Position numbers and translations under genes: made by a program. Shown here piece by piece: positions 22,196-33,900 of a stretch of 64,000 nt of DNA. The stretch lies in NCBI RefSeq assembly GCF_964275005.1, contig NC_092694.1, positions 31,018,359 through 31,082,358 on the forward strand. Direction: 5' to 3'. The stretch comes from Diadema setosum. Taxonomy: Eukaryota; Echinodermata; Echinoidea; Diadematoida; Diadematidae. The first letter of the stretch is position 1. Every line of letters starts with the position of its first letter. The notes under the pieces are model-generated. The model was not told where the DNA came from. It saw only the letters and a program-made list of their open reading frames with translations, and did not search any database.

Positions 22196-23070
22196 TTTAC
22201 TATAGTAGACCCCTCTGATTTATCGATCATCCAAAGTGTAGTTTTCGTTACGTGTAATAAGTATTATTATTTCGTTATTGTTTATCATATAGCCTATCTA
22301 TCTAATTCTGATATTATAGGTCCCTATTTACAGACTGGTGTTAGTGAAATGATTGTGTGTATGTGTGTGTGCGTACGTGTGTTTGTTTAACTCTGTGTGT
22401 GTATACATGACATGCAAATACATGCATATAACATTTGTCATATTTCACTGGGATAACGATGATAAGCCTGGTGAAGATGAGAATTGGGTTTTTAACTTTT
22501 TGCGAGATACCAAGAAAACACTTATATAGTACAGAGCATACCATTTTAAGAGCAATTCAAAGTTTATTTGATAAAAATCGGGTTTGGAATGACTGAAACA
22601 TCCAAAAACAATGTAAAACAAAGCGATCGTAGTAAAGTGTGGGTCCCACACTTTATTATAACCCACACTTTATTAGAATCACTCTTTTTGGATATTTCAG
22701 CCATGTCAAAACCAATTTTCATCAAATAAACGTTGAATTCCTCATAGAATAATCATTACATGCTCTTTCATAACACTTATTTCGTAAGACGTTTATCATT
22801 ATCTCATCAAAAAAAAAAAAAAAAAATGTTAGAAACCTGAAATTAGGTCTCAACCAAAACTGTACGATCCCTTTAATGATTGAGTATAATTTGATCCGAA
22901 TGTTATTTATAATCTTGTATTTAGACTATATAGCATTCTTCGACTTCTGGTCAGGTTGTAATATATACTTTACACGAGAGGTAGCATATTTTTATTTCAT
23001 GACTATTGGAATGCATCTTCTCTCATCAAATGCATTTCTGTATAATTGCTTTTCAGACATTGTCAGTTAA
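22196..23070. other. No gene seen
   Basis: AT-rich DNA with a short palindrome at about 22634-22676 (repeated CACACTTTATTA words in both orientations) and a poly-A run at 22808-22826. Confidence 0.4.
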
Positions 23071-24103
23071 GCAAGTTATCTTAGCACTTTTGCTTACAGT
23101 AGGCAGATTATCTTAGCCCTTTGCTTACGCTAAGAAAAAAATCCTAGCCGTAATCCAAACCCGATTTTTGATTGGCTTACGAAAGGTACGGATAAGCAAA
23201 AGCGCTTACTTTCTGTGACGTCACGACATATTGCGCAGCTCCCGACGTAGACAAATGTTTATCTTTTGTGCGAGGAAGTGTCTATGGAGATTTGCGTGTT
23301 AAAAGGACAATATATACTCTTTTTAACACACGAAAATATATAGAATCATCACTGAATGACCCTTGATCCATCCACCGCACATTATGGCCATGGAGGGCAA
23401 GAAAAAAAAAAGCTGCAATTTCTCAGACAGAGAAAGGGTAATAATAATAGACGAATATGAAAATGAAGAGTAGCGCATACCTTGTCAAGGGGCTCTATTG
23501 GGTGGTCTCGATTTGTCGTTGTGAATTAGATTCTCAATCCTTTGAATACCGTTTCTCGAAAAACGGTATCTCTGTATCAGCTCTACGTTGTTATAAATCT
23601 GAAGCGGGTGAACGCGGGCGTTTGCGACGATTCGTCTACGATCCCTCACGTGATCGTGAATGCGGAGAAAAGCCGCCATTACAGACTCTCGATTATGCCT
23701 TATTCATAGCATCAATCGTGAACCACAATATGTGGGGCCTAACGTGAGAATGAACACTCTTTTTTTTTTTATAAGTCTTACTGCTAGAAGAAAGATAAGC
23801 AAAGTAAAAAGGTGGCTTATATTTAAGCAAGAATACTTACCTTGAGATGTTTATGGAATACCAAAGCGTGTTTAAGACAAATTTGCGGGGGGATACGCAG
23901 CTTAAGCGAATTTGCTCATTGTAAGAAAAAAGGCTCAGCAAAATTGCTCACAATCGGCAAAATTTCTTAGCAGAAATGCTTATTGGGAGATTTTGCTTAA
24001 ATTCTCTTGTAAGCAAATTTGCATACTCTTTCAGCAAGTTTGCTTGAATATAAGCAAATATGCTTAGATTTCTAGCTTAGATGCGTATTATGGAATACCG
24101 GCC
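23071..24103 (-). mobile_element. Degraded PIF/Harbinger element with transposase fragment
   Basis: A minus-strand frame at 23679-23485 starts MAAFLRIHDHVRDRRR and carries ELIQRYRFSRNGIQRIENL. This is the N-terminal signature of HARBI1-type nucleases (ELI-RYRF preceding the catalytic domain). The remaining transposase, including any DDE residues, is absent. Both flanks are rich in GCTTA and TTAGC words, and the right edge reads TATTATGGAATACCGGCCC, a phrase often seen at ends of such elements. A deleted, inactive copy. Confidence 0.65.
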
Positions 24104-24299
24104 CAGAGCGCGTGCAATGAAACATTTTGGTCAAACAGAATTGCACTGCTGAGACAGCCAGAACATGCAATTGAACCTTTCACTAAATGTCACGTGATGG
24201 GGCAATCGACCAATCGGATAGCTACATTCTAAATAGGTGTTGTATAATGATGATTATAATATGATCAGGGGTGACGAAACGTATTGTCTTCTTTATATA

Positions 24300-24640
24300 T
24301 TCTTAATGAAAAGTGCACACTGCCTGATTTTTTACTGACACAATGTAGCAGAGGTAATAACATTTCCCTGCCTTCTAGAGATTATACATCCCAATGCAAC
24401 TGATGCAATTTCATAACGAAAATGCTAGGTGTAATTACTCTTTTATTATTTACCATTCTGTGTGTAACACTACGAATTGTAGCCCTCTCATCTGGCGATG
24501 ACAAAACATGAATCTTTAAAATTCATAGCTTTTGAACGAAAGGTTTGATTTCTCTCAAACTTCACCGATGTGCTCTAATATTTCTGCATTCACTAAATAT
24601 CTGTACATATTGTTTAACAATTTTTATATTAGATGGGTAA
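24300..24640. mobile_element. Diverged right half of a TTAA-class MITE
   Basis: Shares AAAATTCATAGCTTTTGAACG, TCTCAAACTT and the CATTCACT-like block with the 9326-9876 family. The ends are not recoverable. Confidence 0.45.
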
Positions 24641-24711
24641 GTCAAAATATGATAATACCGGTAAGTGATTGGCTAAACATAGTCACGTGATGGAGGCACA
24701 TTGGTTATGTT

Positions 24712-24757
24712 CGCCCATGGGCAGAACATTTTTGTAATGTTCTGCCATGGGAAAACA
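24712..24757. repeat. Hairpin, about 15-bp arms
   Basis: CCATGGGCAGAACATT and AATGTTCTGCCATGG face each other around a short loop; one base is extra on the left side. Confidence 0.8.
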
Positions 24758-24905
24758 TTTTCACGTAAGAAATGACAAACGATTCCAAACGATTGAACGA
24801 TCATATTTTTTCACGCAATCGATAGGATAAATTTGCCTATTCCATACAATGTTAAAAAGCAGATTTGACTAACCCATACTATAACAAATGATGACTTTTG
24901 TTTTC

Positions 24906-25048
24906 GGGAACATGTACCAAACGTTCCACCCAGGGTTTGAAATGCTATTGTCGGGAGGCTATAAGTCCCGCGACTTCGTCTTGGGACTTATAACCTCCCT
25001 CAATATAGCATTTCAAACCCTTCGAGTGGAACATTCGGTATGTTCCCT
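24906..25048. repeat. Long hairpin, about 65-bp arms
   Basis: The left arm (GGAACATGTACCAAACGTT... through GGGAGGCTATAAGTCCC) pairs with the right arm (GGGACTTATAACCTCCC... through AACATTCGGTATGTTCC) around a short loop near 24976. A handful of mismatches are spread along the arms. It could be a MITE or a transcribed hairpin. Confidence 0.8.
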
Positions 25049-26003
25049 CCCCCGCCAGTCATCATCTATACAATGTGATGTTTGAATTACTGTGCTTAAA
25101 AGCACCCACTGACCACAGCCTTTTCCTCACGCCACCAATCTTTCTCACCAGCACTCCATTAACGCCAGCAAACACTCTTCGATGATCATCATCATTACAA
25201 AAGCGTTCAAATTATTCTTATAGATATCATATAAGTTAAAAAAAAATACAACGGGACCCTCCGCAATGATAACTTTGAAAATAGTGGATCGATCCAAATA
25301 CAATAGCAGGGTATGAAACTATTGTTTAACTCATTGCCCACATCTTACAAAAAAAAAAAAAAAATCCTATTTCATTCAGTGGTCAAAGAGAAATGAGAAG
25401 TTTTGTAGAGGAGTCCCCTTCCTCCAAGTTCTGTCCATTGTGTACATTTATAAATGAGCATCTATAAGCGCTAAACTTCGAAGAATCAGACCCACGACAT
25501 GCTGGACAATAGTCCACGTTTCTCTGTGACCACTTAACCAAATTAGATAGGGTTTTCTGTAAAATAGAGCTAAGATTTTATATTTTAAGACCCTGAAGAA
25601 GCATTTTTTTTTTTTTTTTTTTGGGGGGGGGACTTACTGTATAATGTAAGCACGCATTCTATCGAAGGAACCGACAAGGATTCACAAGCTTTGCTTTTAG
25701 TTGATTCCCTCATAGTGAACACTCTTATTTGTCACGGACTGAGCATGGTTCTGTCATACATTGGAATGTACGCGTTTAACATGTGTTATTTACTTGCTTT
25801 GTTTCTATGTTTCGAATGGTATTTTGATGATTAAAATGTGTTCTTGTGTGTGTGACATCTGAGGGGGGAAATAAATGCAATTCAGTACAATGGATTTTCA
25901 GAAGAAAAAAAAAACAGATATCGGATTTCATCACGAGCTTTGTTTTCATACAACTATGCTTGTGTTTAGATCTTAGAGGTAAATTCTTCAGACAACCACA
26001 AAC
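25049..26003. other. No gene seen
   Basis: AT-rich, with poly-A at 25349-25364 and a poly-T/poly-G run at 25604-25631. No exon-like frame. Confidence 0.4.
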
Positions 26004-26007
26004 TTAA

Positions 26008-27728
26008 AGGCATAATTTACCTTTTGCAGATGAAACAAAAACCCAGCATTAGTGCTTCGAAATAGTTCTAAAATGTGAGTTAGGGCTAGAAACAGCCAAC
26101 GTAAAAATATGAATCCATATAATCGATGTGAAGTGTTGTTAAATACACAAAATGTGAACAATAGTTATAATAAAAATGTTTCCAGGCTAAACCATCTACA
26201 GTTACGGTTTATTGAGAACTAGAAATGTCGCTACGGCGACTGATGCCTCCGCCATAATGCATGATTCTCCCAATAGGTGTATAGTACAATGTCTTGACAA
26301 TGTGTGATGACAGTTTCACATAACTGGCAAAATATCGAAATAACAGGTTTGTCAGAAATATCTTGAATGTTCACTTTCCACGAACTGGGTTTGCTATAAT
26401 TGTCTATTAAAGAGTGCAGGTACACATATTTGGGGAATTGAAAATTTTTACTTGACTTCTGACCGACCTTATTATAAGTTTATGCATTGAGTTTAATTTT
26501 CAAGGTATGAAAAAAGAGTGTAATTACAGTACAAAATATTTTTTTTTTCATTTAAACCTGACCTTTGACCCTTAACCTTTGACCTTTGACCTTCTGGCTA
26601 GACATTTCCAAGGAATCTCCATCAAGTAATACATGTACATATATCAAACACTTTTAAAACTAATAATGCAATCATTGCATATACTAGTATACATGTATGA
26701 GGAAAATACAGCAGTAACATTTTGAGGAGTTGACCTTGACCTTTGAACCCCTGACTATTGACCCATGACCCCTAAATTCCCTAGATAATCCCTGCCAGTC
26801 AGTACATGCATATGTACCATATTCCATGAAGATACATTGAACCATTTGGGAGAAAAGTGATATTGAAACATTTTCACCTAACCTTTGACCTTTTGACCTC
26901 TGACCTTATGACATGAAACTCTCTCTGGAGAATCCTTACGCAGTAGTACATGTCTACACTAAGTTTCAAGAAAATAACTGCTAGCATTGCATAGATATGG
27001 GGGAAATAGCAACATTTTTAGCATTTGACCTTGACCTTTTGACCTTTGACCTCTTGTCAATGTCACTAGAATCTACTCAACTAATTGTCCCATCATACAT
27101 CATCCCTGGACCAAGTTTGGTGAAAGCTGCTTTATCCAGTTTTGAGTTATCACATAAACAGATAAATTTTAGGATTTGACCTTGATCTTTGACCTTTGAC
27201 CTCTGTCCGATTTCACTGAAAAACTATTCAAGTAATTGTCCCATCATACATCATCCTCCAACAAAGTTTGGTGAAATTTGCTCCATACAGTCTTGAGTTA
27301 TCGCGTAAACGGATACAATTTCATGATTTGACCTTGACCTTTGACCTTTGACCTTTAGCCGATTTCACCCAAAATCTTATCAAATCGTTGCCCCATCATA
27401 CTTCATACTTGGACCAAGTTTGGTAAAATTCCAGTAAATATTACTCAAGTTATCGCGTAAACGAAAGCGGACGGACGTACGTACGGACGTACGTACGGAC
27501 GTACGTACGGACGTACGTACGGACGGACGGACAACCCGAAAACATAATGCCTCCGGCACCACTTCGTGGCGGAGGCATAAAAACACTGATATCTTCTTAC
27601 ATTTTAGGCTTTATTGCGAAAAATTTGTATGGTAGGATGTTTTGTGATACAACAGACCTACAAATAAGCATCAAATGTGATATCTTGAACATTTTTGAAC
27701 TCACTGCTCCCAAAGGTAAACTGGACCT
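26008..27728. mobile_element. TTAA-flanked element split by a Pearl/HINE-like element
   Basis: The outer ends AGGCATAATTTACCTTT and AAAGGTAAACTGGACCT are imperfect inverses, each bordered by TTAA (26004-26007 and 27729-27732). Removing the nested element at 26220-27579 leaves about 360 bp, a normal MITE size. Confidence 0.65.
26220..27579 (+). mobile_element. Pearl/HINE-like element, family 1 (TGACCTTTGACC core)
   Basis: Opens AGAAATGTCGCTACGGCGAC, then TGCCTCCGCC, and closes with GGCGGAGGCA, giving capped inverted ends. The core repeats TTGACCTTTGACC-type blocks about every 130-170 bp. It is followed near 27465-27533 by an ACGG/ACGT tetranucleotide tract. Tandem core units, then a tetranucleotide tract, then a hairpin-like 3' cap is the layout described for Pearl and related Helentron-associated elements. 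A second, shorter copy lies at 38054-38847. Non-coding. Confidence 0.75.
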
Positions 27729-27732
27729 TTAA

Positions 27733-28034
27733 AAGTGATTGGTCCGCATGCCTTCAAAGTATATCGTCCAATATCACGATCTCATCAACTTGCCTAGAAG
27801 ACATCATCAACACACAAGGACTGACGAATTCACATCATAATGATTAAAATTCAACTGAAGAATTTATTAACGACAACGGCGACATCCCGTCACAGCAAAA
27901 CTTTCTCCATGGCACTCTTGACCCCGAGTTTTCCATAAAGTTGTTCTTTGTGTTCTCACTTCATTTTCAAGGACTTTCACAATGTCTTGAAGTCAAACAT
28001 AAAATTCCCCCTTTTTTCAACTGAACCTATGGTT
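27733..28034. other. No feature recognised
   Basis: Ordinary AT-rich sequence between a mobile element and a candidate exon. Confidence 0.3.
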
Positions 28035-28090
28035 TACCCTCTGAACGGTATCGAGGACCCACTTTACTATGTTCACGAAGAGTTGTGCGT
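28035..28090 (-). CDS. Candidate small exon, unknown gene
   Basis: After the acceptor CATGCTTGCAG the frame NAQLFVNIVKWVLDTVQR is open to a donor-like GTAAAC. The incoming phase fits the outgoing phase of the candidate exon at 29576-29477 (AA + T gives Asn). The amphipathic, protein-like composition supports it, but the exon is short, the donor is imperfect and I do not recognise the protein. Confidence 0.3.
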
Positions 28091-28349
28091 TACTGCAAGC
28101 ATGGACCTACAACGATAGGTCCATGCTGCATGTTAAGAGGATTTTATTTACCAATTCTAGGTGGCATATGAGTTTTAGGTGATCTCCTCCCGGTATTTTG
28201 ACTGTTATTATCGTAAATGAAATTACTCTGGTACGAATTAACCTGCAATTACTACCATTCGTTAACATAATACTGGCCGTAGACGTTGAATAAATCTGGG
28301 CAGTGAAGTGCGCAGCCATTAATGTAGCCACGCAGAGACTGCGAAGTAG

Positions 28350-28517
28350 AGAGGCTTCCCCCACGTTATTGCGTCAACCATTGGCGTCAACACTGGAATC
28401 CACAAAGTAATCGTGAACTTTGATCCGACCATGGAGGTGCTAGAGAAGGAGAGGCAACTAAAGCTCTCCTTTGAAGTCATGCGCGGCACCGCCGAGAAGT
28501 TATGCGTTCAACTACAG
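28350..28517 (+). CDS. Candidate exon, unknown gene
   Basis: A plus-strand frame without stops reads VNFDPTMEVLEKERQLK, then a helical stretch ending EKLCVQLQ before a donor-like GTGTTA. VNFDP followed by a charged helix faintly recalls the N-terminal tail of dynein heavy chains, but this is not enough to name it. The start is unknown; TAG at 28347 limits the frame on the left. Confidence 0.25.
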
Positions 28518-28559
28518 GTGTTACCCATGTGCTTTGACAAAAGAGAGCATCAATAATCG

Positions 28560-29476
28560 GGACTAGCGCTCTCACATCTAGAAATATTTGCTCCTACTGC
28601 AATTCGCTCTCTCTTTCAATGTGATGGCAACAATGAATTAATGTACCTTGAATTGGAGCAGAGAATCAAAATGCAGTGTAAAACTCACAATTTTAACAGC
28701 AAATAGTTTAAAAACACGCTGGAAGACGCTTTAACGGAGTACTTTATTTGAAAGATCAAAACATCCCCTTATTAACAGATAGAAAATTAACATGCGGAAA
28801 TGTGTGCATTATAGAAAAAATAGGTTTTTATGAGGGCCTAATTTTCATTTCCTTTCGATTTGCGAATTACGAAGAAACTAGAAATACATGTTAATAATAT
28901 TGAATTCTTTCCTAAACTATTCTAAATCAATTCGAGTATTTGATTTAAAATTTTGCGGTGAAATAAAGCTTGTAATTCAACGAAAGGTGAAATGCGTTCT
29001 TCGTCTCCGAACTTCGTCTTGCAACTAGAGCGGTGTCGAGCATGACTTCAAAGCGTAATGGAATGCTAGACATCCCATTGTAACGCCTTGAACCCAAACA
29101 TGTGTTTGCATGAATTACGAAGAGTTGCCACTCCATCTCTGTAACACCTCCCTGGTTGTCACTCGCTCTCTGTGGTGTGGGACCCTCCCACCAGGTTTGG
29201 GGAGAATCTCATGGTCCGTTTTGTTTTCTCATGTAGATTTTCCCTCAAGTCTCAAAATCGTTCCTGATTGCAGAGTCTTGAAAAGACACTAAAAAGATCG
29301 AAATGAACAATAAACTTCGCTTGTCTCGTAGAATTGCGTGTCCATACAGTTGAAGAAAAAAAAAATGTTACTTTCAGCAAATGTTTGTTTACGTGTCGGT
29401 CATCAGTGCCTTGTCCATGCGCCGACATCATTCTGTTGGTCGGATTTACACAGGGTAGTTTTTGTGGAGGACGTAC
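28560..29476. other. No feature recognised
   Basis: AT-rich sequence with no convincing exon or repeat end. Confidence 0.3.
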
Positions 29477-29576
29477 TTGAAGAAGAGATCGACCTCGAAC
29501 GGGTCACACGGATTCAGCATGATCGTCAGGTCGTTCATCGGCAGCTGCAGAAACGCAAGTTGAGCCGCACCGTAGC
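29477..29576 (-). CDS. Candidate exon homologous at its start to the His-rich exon
   Basis: Acceptor ACTCCTCCTACAG, then 100 bases reading YGAAQLAFLQLPMNDL and DPFEVDLFF to a good donor (GTACGT). If that donor is ignored the frame stops 9 codons later (TAA). The last 15 intron bases and first 22 exon bases match those at 34770 with only a few changes, so the two exons share an origin by local duplication. An alternative frame (ATVRLNL...) is closed after 13 codons. The protein is not recognised. Confidence 0.45.
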
Positions 29577-30979
29577 CTGTAGGAGGAGTAGGTTTCAAGA
29601 TTCAAGATTCAAGATTCAAACTTATTTTCACTTCAATCAAATAAACAAAGAAAATTATAATACAATGCATATGCACAAGATATTTGTAATAATTGCAGAA
29701 TGTGACTTAACAAAGTACATATGAAAATGAGTAGCAGATGAAAAAAAAAACCCACAATAATATCTTTATCAATATATACATAAAGCGTATAATACAAGTT
29801 AACTAAGGATAGGGAGGGAAATAGAGGGTCCCACTAAGAAGCAAAGCTTGTACGAAAAGGGACCCTCAGAAAATACACAAGACAGCAATATAAAACAAAA
29901 TAAAACTATCCAATGTCCCCTGACATGAAATCAAGATAATTGGGAAGGGGAAAAAGAAAGAAAAAAGAAAAAAAGGGGAAAAAAAGAACTACAGCACGTG
30001 CCATCGTGGACGCAAGCAAACAGGATTCCATGATGTAAAAGCAGTGATAAAATACCTTGATTGAATACACTGCATTTTTTTTTTTTTTTTAATACGTACA
30101 TACCCGTGAAAATGCAAGAGGAGAGAATAGACACATCGGTATATACGGAACGACAATAGGACATGTAAGGAGGACTTGTGTTAAAAAAAAAAAAAAAAAA
30201 ATCATAATTGTTTGATGTTTAACCCAATCCCACCGGGCTTTTTGAGGGATTTGAAAGCACCAAGAGGGGTGGGGGCCTTTTTGCACCCCCCCCTTCAGAT
30301 CTCGGACATGGATAGCGCGATCCTCGCGAAAATTTGCACGAAGGCAGAGGCCAATGTAATCTATAAGACTGTATAATTAGAGATTTCAAATTTTAATTTA
30401 TGTATTTTATATTAATCAATTTATGCTAATTTATGCAAAAATCATATTTTGCCTATAAATAAAAAATAAAGCTCTAAGACTTCTAATTTTTAGTGAACAT
30501 ATTCTTTTCAATATCCTCAACAATAATATTGAAGCAAAAATTCGGCTTCATAATTATTTCTCATGTATTTTATTTTATGTTGAATTTCTTATGTATTTCT
30601 TTGTTTTTTACTTTTTGTTTTTGTAGTTCCATCAAAAATGGTCGCAGAAACTTTTTAAAGTATAATCAGGCTAAAATAAATCATCAGCCATTGAAAGTGA
30701 AAATATTTATTTTGTATAAATTAATTGCAAAAACAGAATTTACATTGGATTTGTACACAAGATCATGTTTTTGAGCAATTTTGGGGTTGAGAATTTTGGG
30801 TCGAGTTGTAAAATGTCACGGCTAAAGCATCACGCATTGCATAACACTCACGCAAAAGGTGGGGGGGGGGGAGGGCCGGTGGGAATAGGGTTAAGGAAAT
30901 CATGACTTGACTGAGATGGTAAAACGAACCTACCTCAATATACTTACAATATAAGAAAGAAAAGGATGACGGTGGTGGG
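29577..30979. other. Low-complexity and AT-rich spacer
   Basis: Contains TTCAAGA repeats (29596-29622), purine-rich A/G runs (29941-29985), poly-T at 30075-30090, poly-A at 30182-30200 and a poly-G run near 30862. No exon recognised. Confidence 0.4.
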
Positions 30980-33900
30980 TCAGTGCTGGTGGTGATGATC
31001 GTCATGCTCATCGTTGTGCTGACCGTGGTGGTAATCGTGGTGATGATCGTCGTGCTGACCGTGGTGGTGATCGTCGTGCTGATCGTGGTGGTGAGCGTGG
31101 CGCTCATCGTCATGCTGATTATTGTGGGGGTGATCATGGTGATGATCGTCGTGATGATCATCGTGCTGACCCTCATACTGTTTGTTGTGCTGATGGTGGT
31201 GATAATCATCATGATGGTCATCGTGCTGATCGTCATGCTGGTCGTGGTGGTAATCGTGATGATCGTGGTGGTGATCGTCGTACTGATTGTGATGATGATC
31301 ATGGTGCTCTTTGTCGTGCTGATTGTCGTGCTGATTGTGGTGATCTTGGTGATGATCGTGGTGATGATTGTGGTGGCGATCGTGGTGCTGATCGTCGTGC
31401 TGATCGTCGTGGTGATCCTCGTGCTGATGGTGGTGATCGCCGTGATAATCGTCGTGATGATCGAGGTACTGATCGTCGTGCTGATCGTAGTGCTCATCCT
31501 CGTGCTGATCGTAGTGATGATCATCGTGCTGATCGTCGTATTGATCGTCATGGTGATCATGATCGTGGTGATGATCGTCGTGCTGATCGCCGTGATGATC
31601 GTCGTGGTGCTCGTCATGATGATCGCGGTGATGATCGTCGTGCTGATGGCGGTGATGATCATCACGGTGATCGCGGTGATGATCGTGGTGATGATCCTCA
31701 CGCTGATCGTCATGATCATGGTCATGATCTTGGTGATGATCCTGGTGGTGATCGTCATGCTGATCATGGTGGTGAGCGTGGTGCTCATCGTCATGCTGAT
31801 TATTGTGGGGGTGATCATGGTGATGATCGTCGTGACGATCATCGTGCTGACCTTCATACTGTTCGTTGTGCTGATGGTGAAAATCATCATGACGGTCGTC
31901 GTGCTGATCGTCATGCTGGTCGTGGTGGTAATCGTGGTGATAGTCATCGTGATGATCGAGGTGCTGATCGCCATGTTGATCGTAGTGCTCATCCTCGTGC
32001 TGATCACCGTGCTGATCGTAGTGCTCATCCTCGTGCTGATCGTAGTGCTGATCGTCGTACTGATCGTCATGGTGATCATGATCGTGGCGATGATCGTCGT
32101 AGTGACTGTCATGATGATCGTGGTGATGATCGTCGTGCTGATCGTGGTGATCGCGGTGATCGCGGTGATGATCGTGGTGATGATCCTCGTGCTGATCGTC
32201 GTGATCATGGTGATGATCTTGGTGATGATCGTGGTGGTTAGCGTGGCGCTCATCGTCATGCTGATTATTGTGGGGGTGATCATGGTGATGATCGTCGTGA
32301 CGATCATCGTGCTGACCTTCATACTGTTCGTTGTGCTGATGGTGGTAGAAATCATCATGATGGTCATCGTGCTGATCGTCATGCTGGTCGTGGTGATCGT
32401 CGTGCTGATTGTGATGATGATCATGGTGCTCTTTGTCTTGCTGATTGTGGTGGTGATCTTGGTGATGATCGTTGTGATGATCGTGGTGATGATCATCGTG
32501 ATGATCTTGATGCTCATCCTCGTACTGATCGTGGTGATGACTGTGGTGACTGTGCTGATCGTCGTGATGATCGTAGTGATGATCCTCGTGCTGATTGTCG
32601 TAGTGATCATGGTGATAATCGTGGTGATTGCGGTGATGATCGTCGTGCTGATCGTCGTGATGATCGTGGTGATGATCATCGTGCTGATTGCGGTGATCGC
32701 GGTGATGACTGTGGTGATGATCCTCGTGGTGATGATCATTGTGATGATCGTCGTGATGATCATGGTGATGATCGTGATGATCGTCGTGATGATCATGGTG
32801 ATGATCGTGATGATCTTGATGCTCATCCTCGTGCTGATCATGGTGAGGACTGTGCTGACTGTGCTGATCGTCGTGATGATGGTAGTGATGATCCTCGTGC
32901 TGATCGTCGTAGTGATCATGGTGATGATCGTGGTGATGATCGTCGTGCTGATCGCGGTGATGATCGTTGTGATCATCGTGCTGATCGTCGTGATGATCGC
33001 GGTGATCGCGGTGATGATCGTGGTGATGATCCTCGTGGTGATCGTCATGGTGATCGTCGTGATGATCGTCGTGATGATCATCGTGATGATCTTGATGCTC
33101 ATCCTCTTGCTGATCGTGGTGAGGACTGTGCTGACTGTGCTGATCGTCGTGATGATCGTAGTGATGATCCTCGTGCTGATCGTCGTAGTGATCATGGTGA
33201 TGATCATGGTGATGATCGTGATGCTCATCGTCGTGATCGTGGTGATGATCGCCATGATGATCTTGATGCTCATCATCATGCTGATCATGGTGATGACTGT
33301 GCTGATCGTGATGATCCTCGTGGTGATGATCATTGTGATGATCGTCGTGATGATCATGGTGATGATCATCGTGATGATCTTGATGCTCATCCTCTTGCTG
33401 ATCGTGGTGAGGACTGTGCTGACTGTGCTGATCGTCGTGATGATCGTAGTGATGATCCTCGTGCTGATCGTCGTAGTGATCATGGTGATGATCATGGTGA
33501 TGATCGTGATGCTCATCGTCGTGATCGTGGTGATGATCGCCATGATGATCTTGATGCTCATCATCATGCTGATCATGGTGATGACTGTGCTGATCGTGAT
33601 GATCCTCGTGGTGATGATCATTGTGATGATCGTCGTGATGATCATGGTGATGATCATCGTGATGATCTTGATGCTCATCCTCGTGCTGATCATGGTGAGG
33701 ACTGTGCTGACTGTGCTGATCGTCGTGATGATCGTCGTGCTGATCGCGGTGATGATCGTTGTGATCATCGTGCTGATCGTCGTGATGATCGCGGTGATGA
33801 TCGTGGTGATGATCCTCGTGGTGATCGTCATGGTGATCGTCGTGATGATCATGGTGATGATCATCGTGATGATCTTGATGCTCATCCTCTTGCTGATTGT

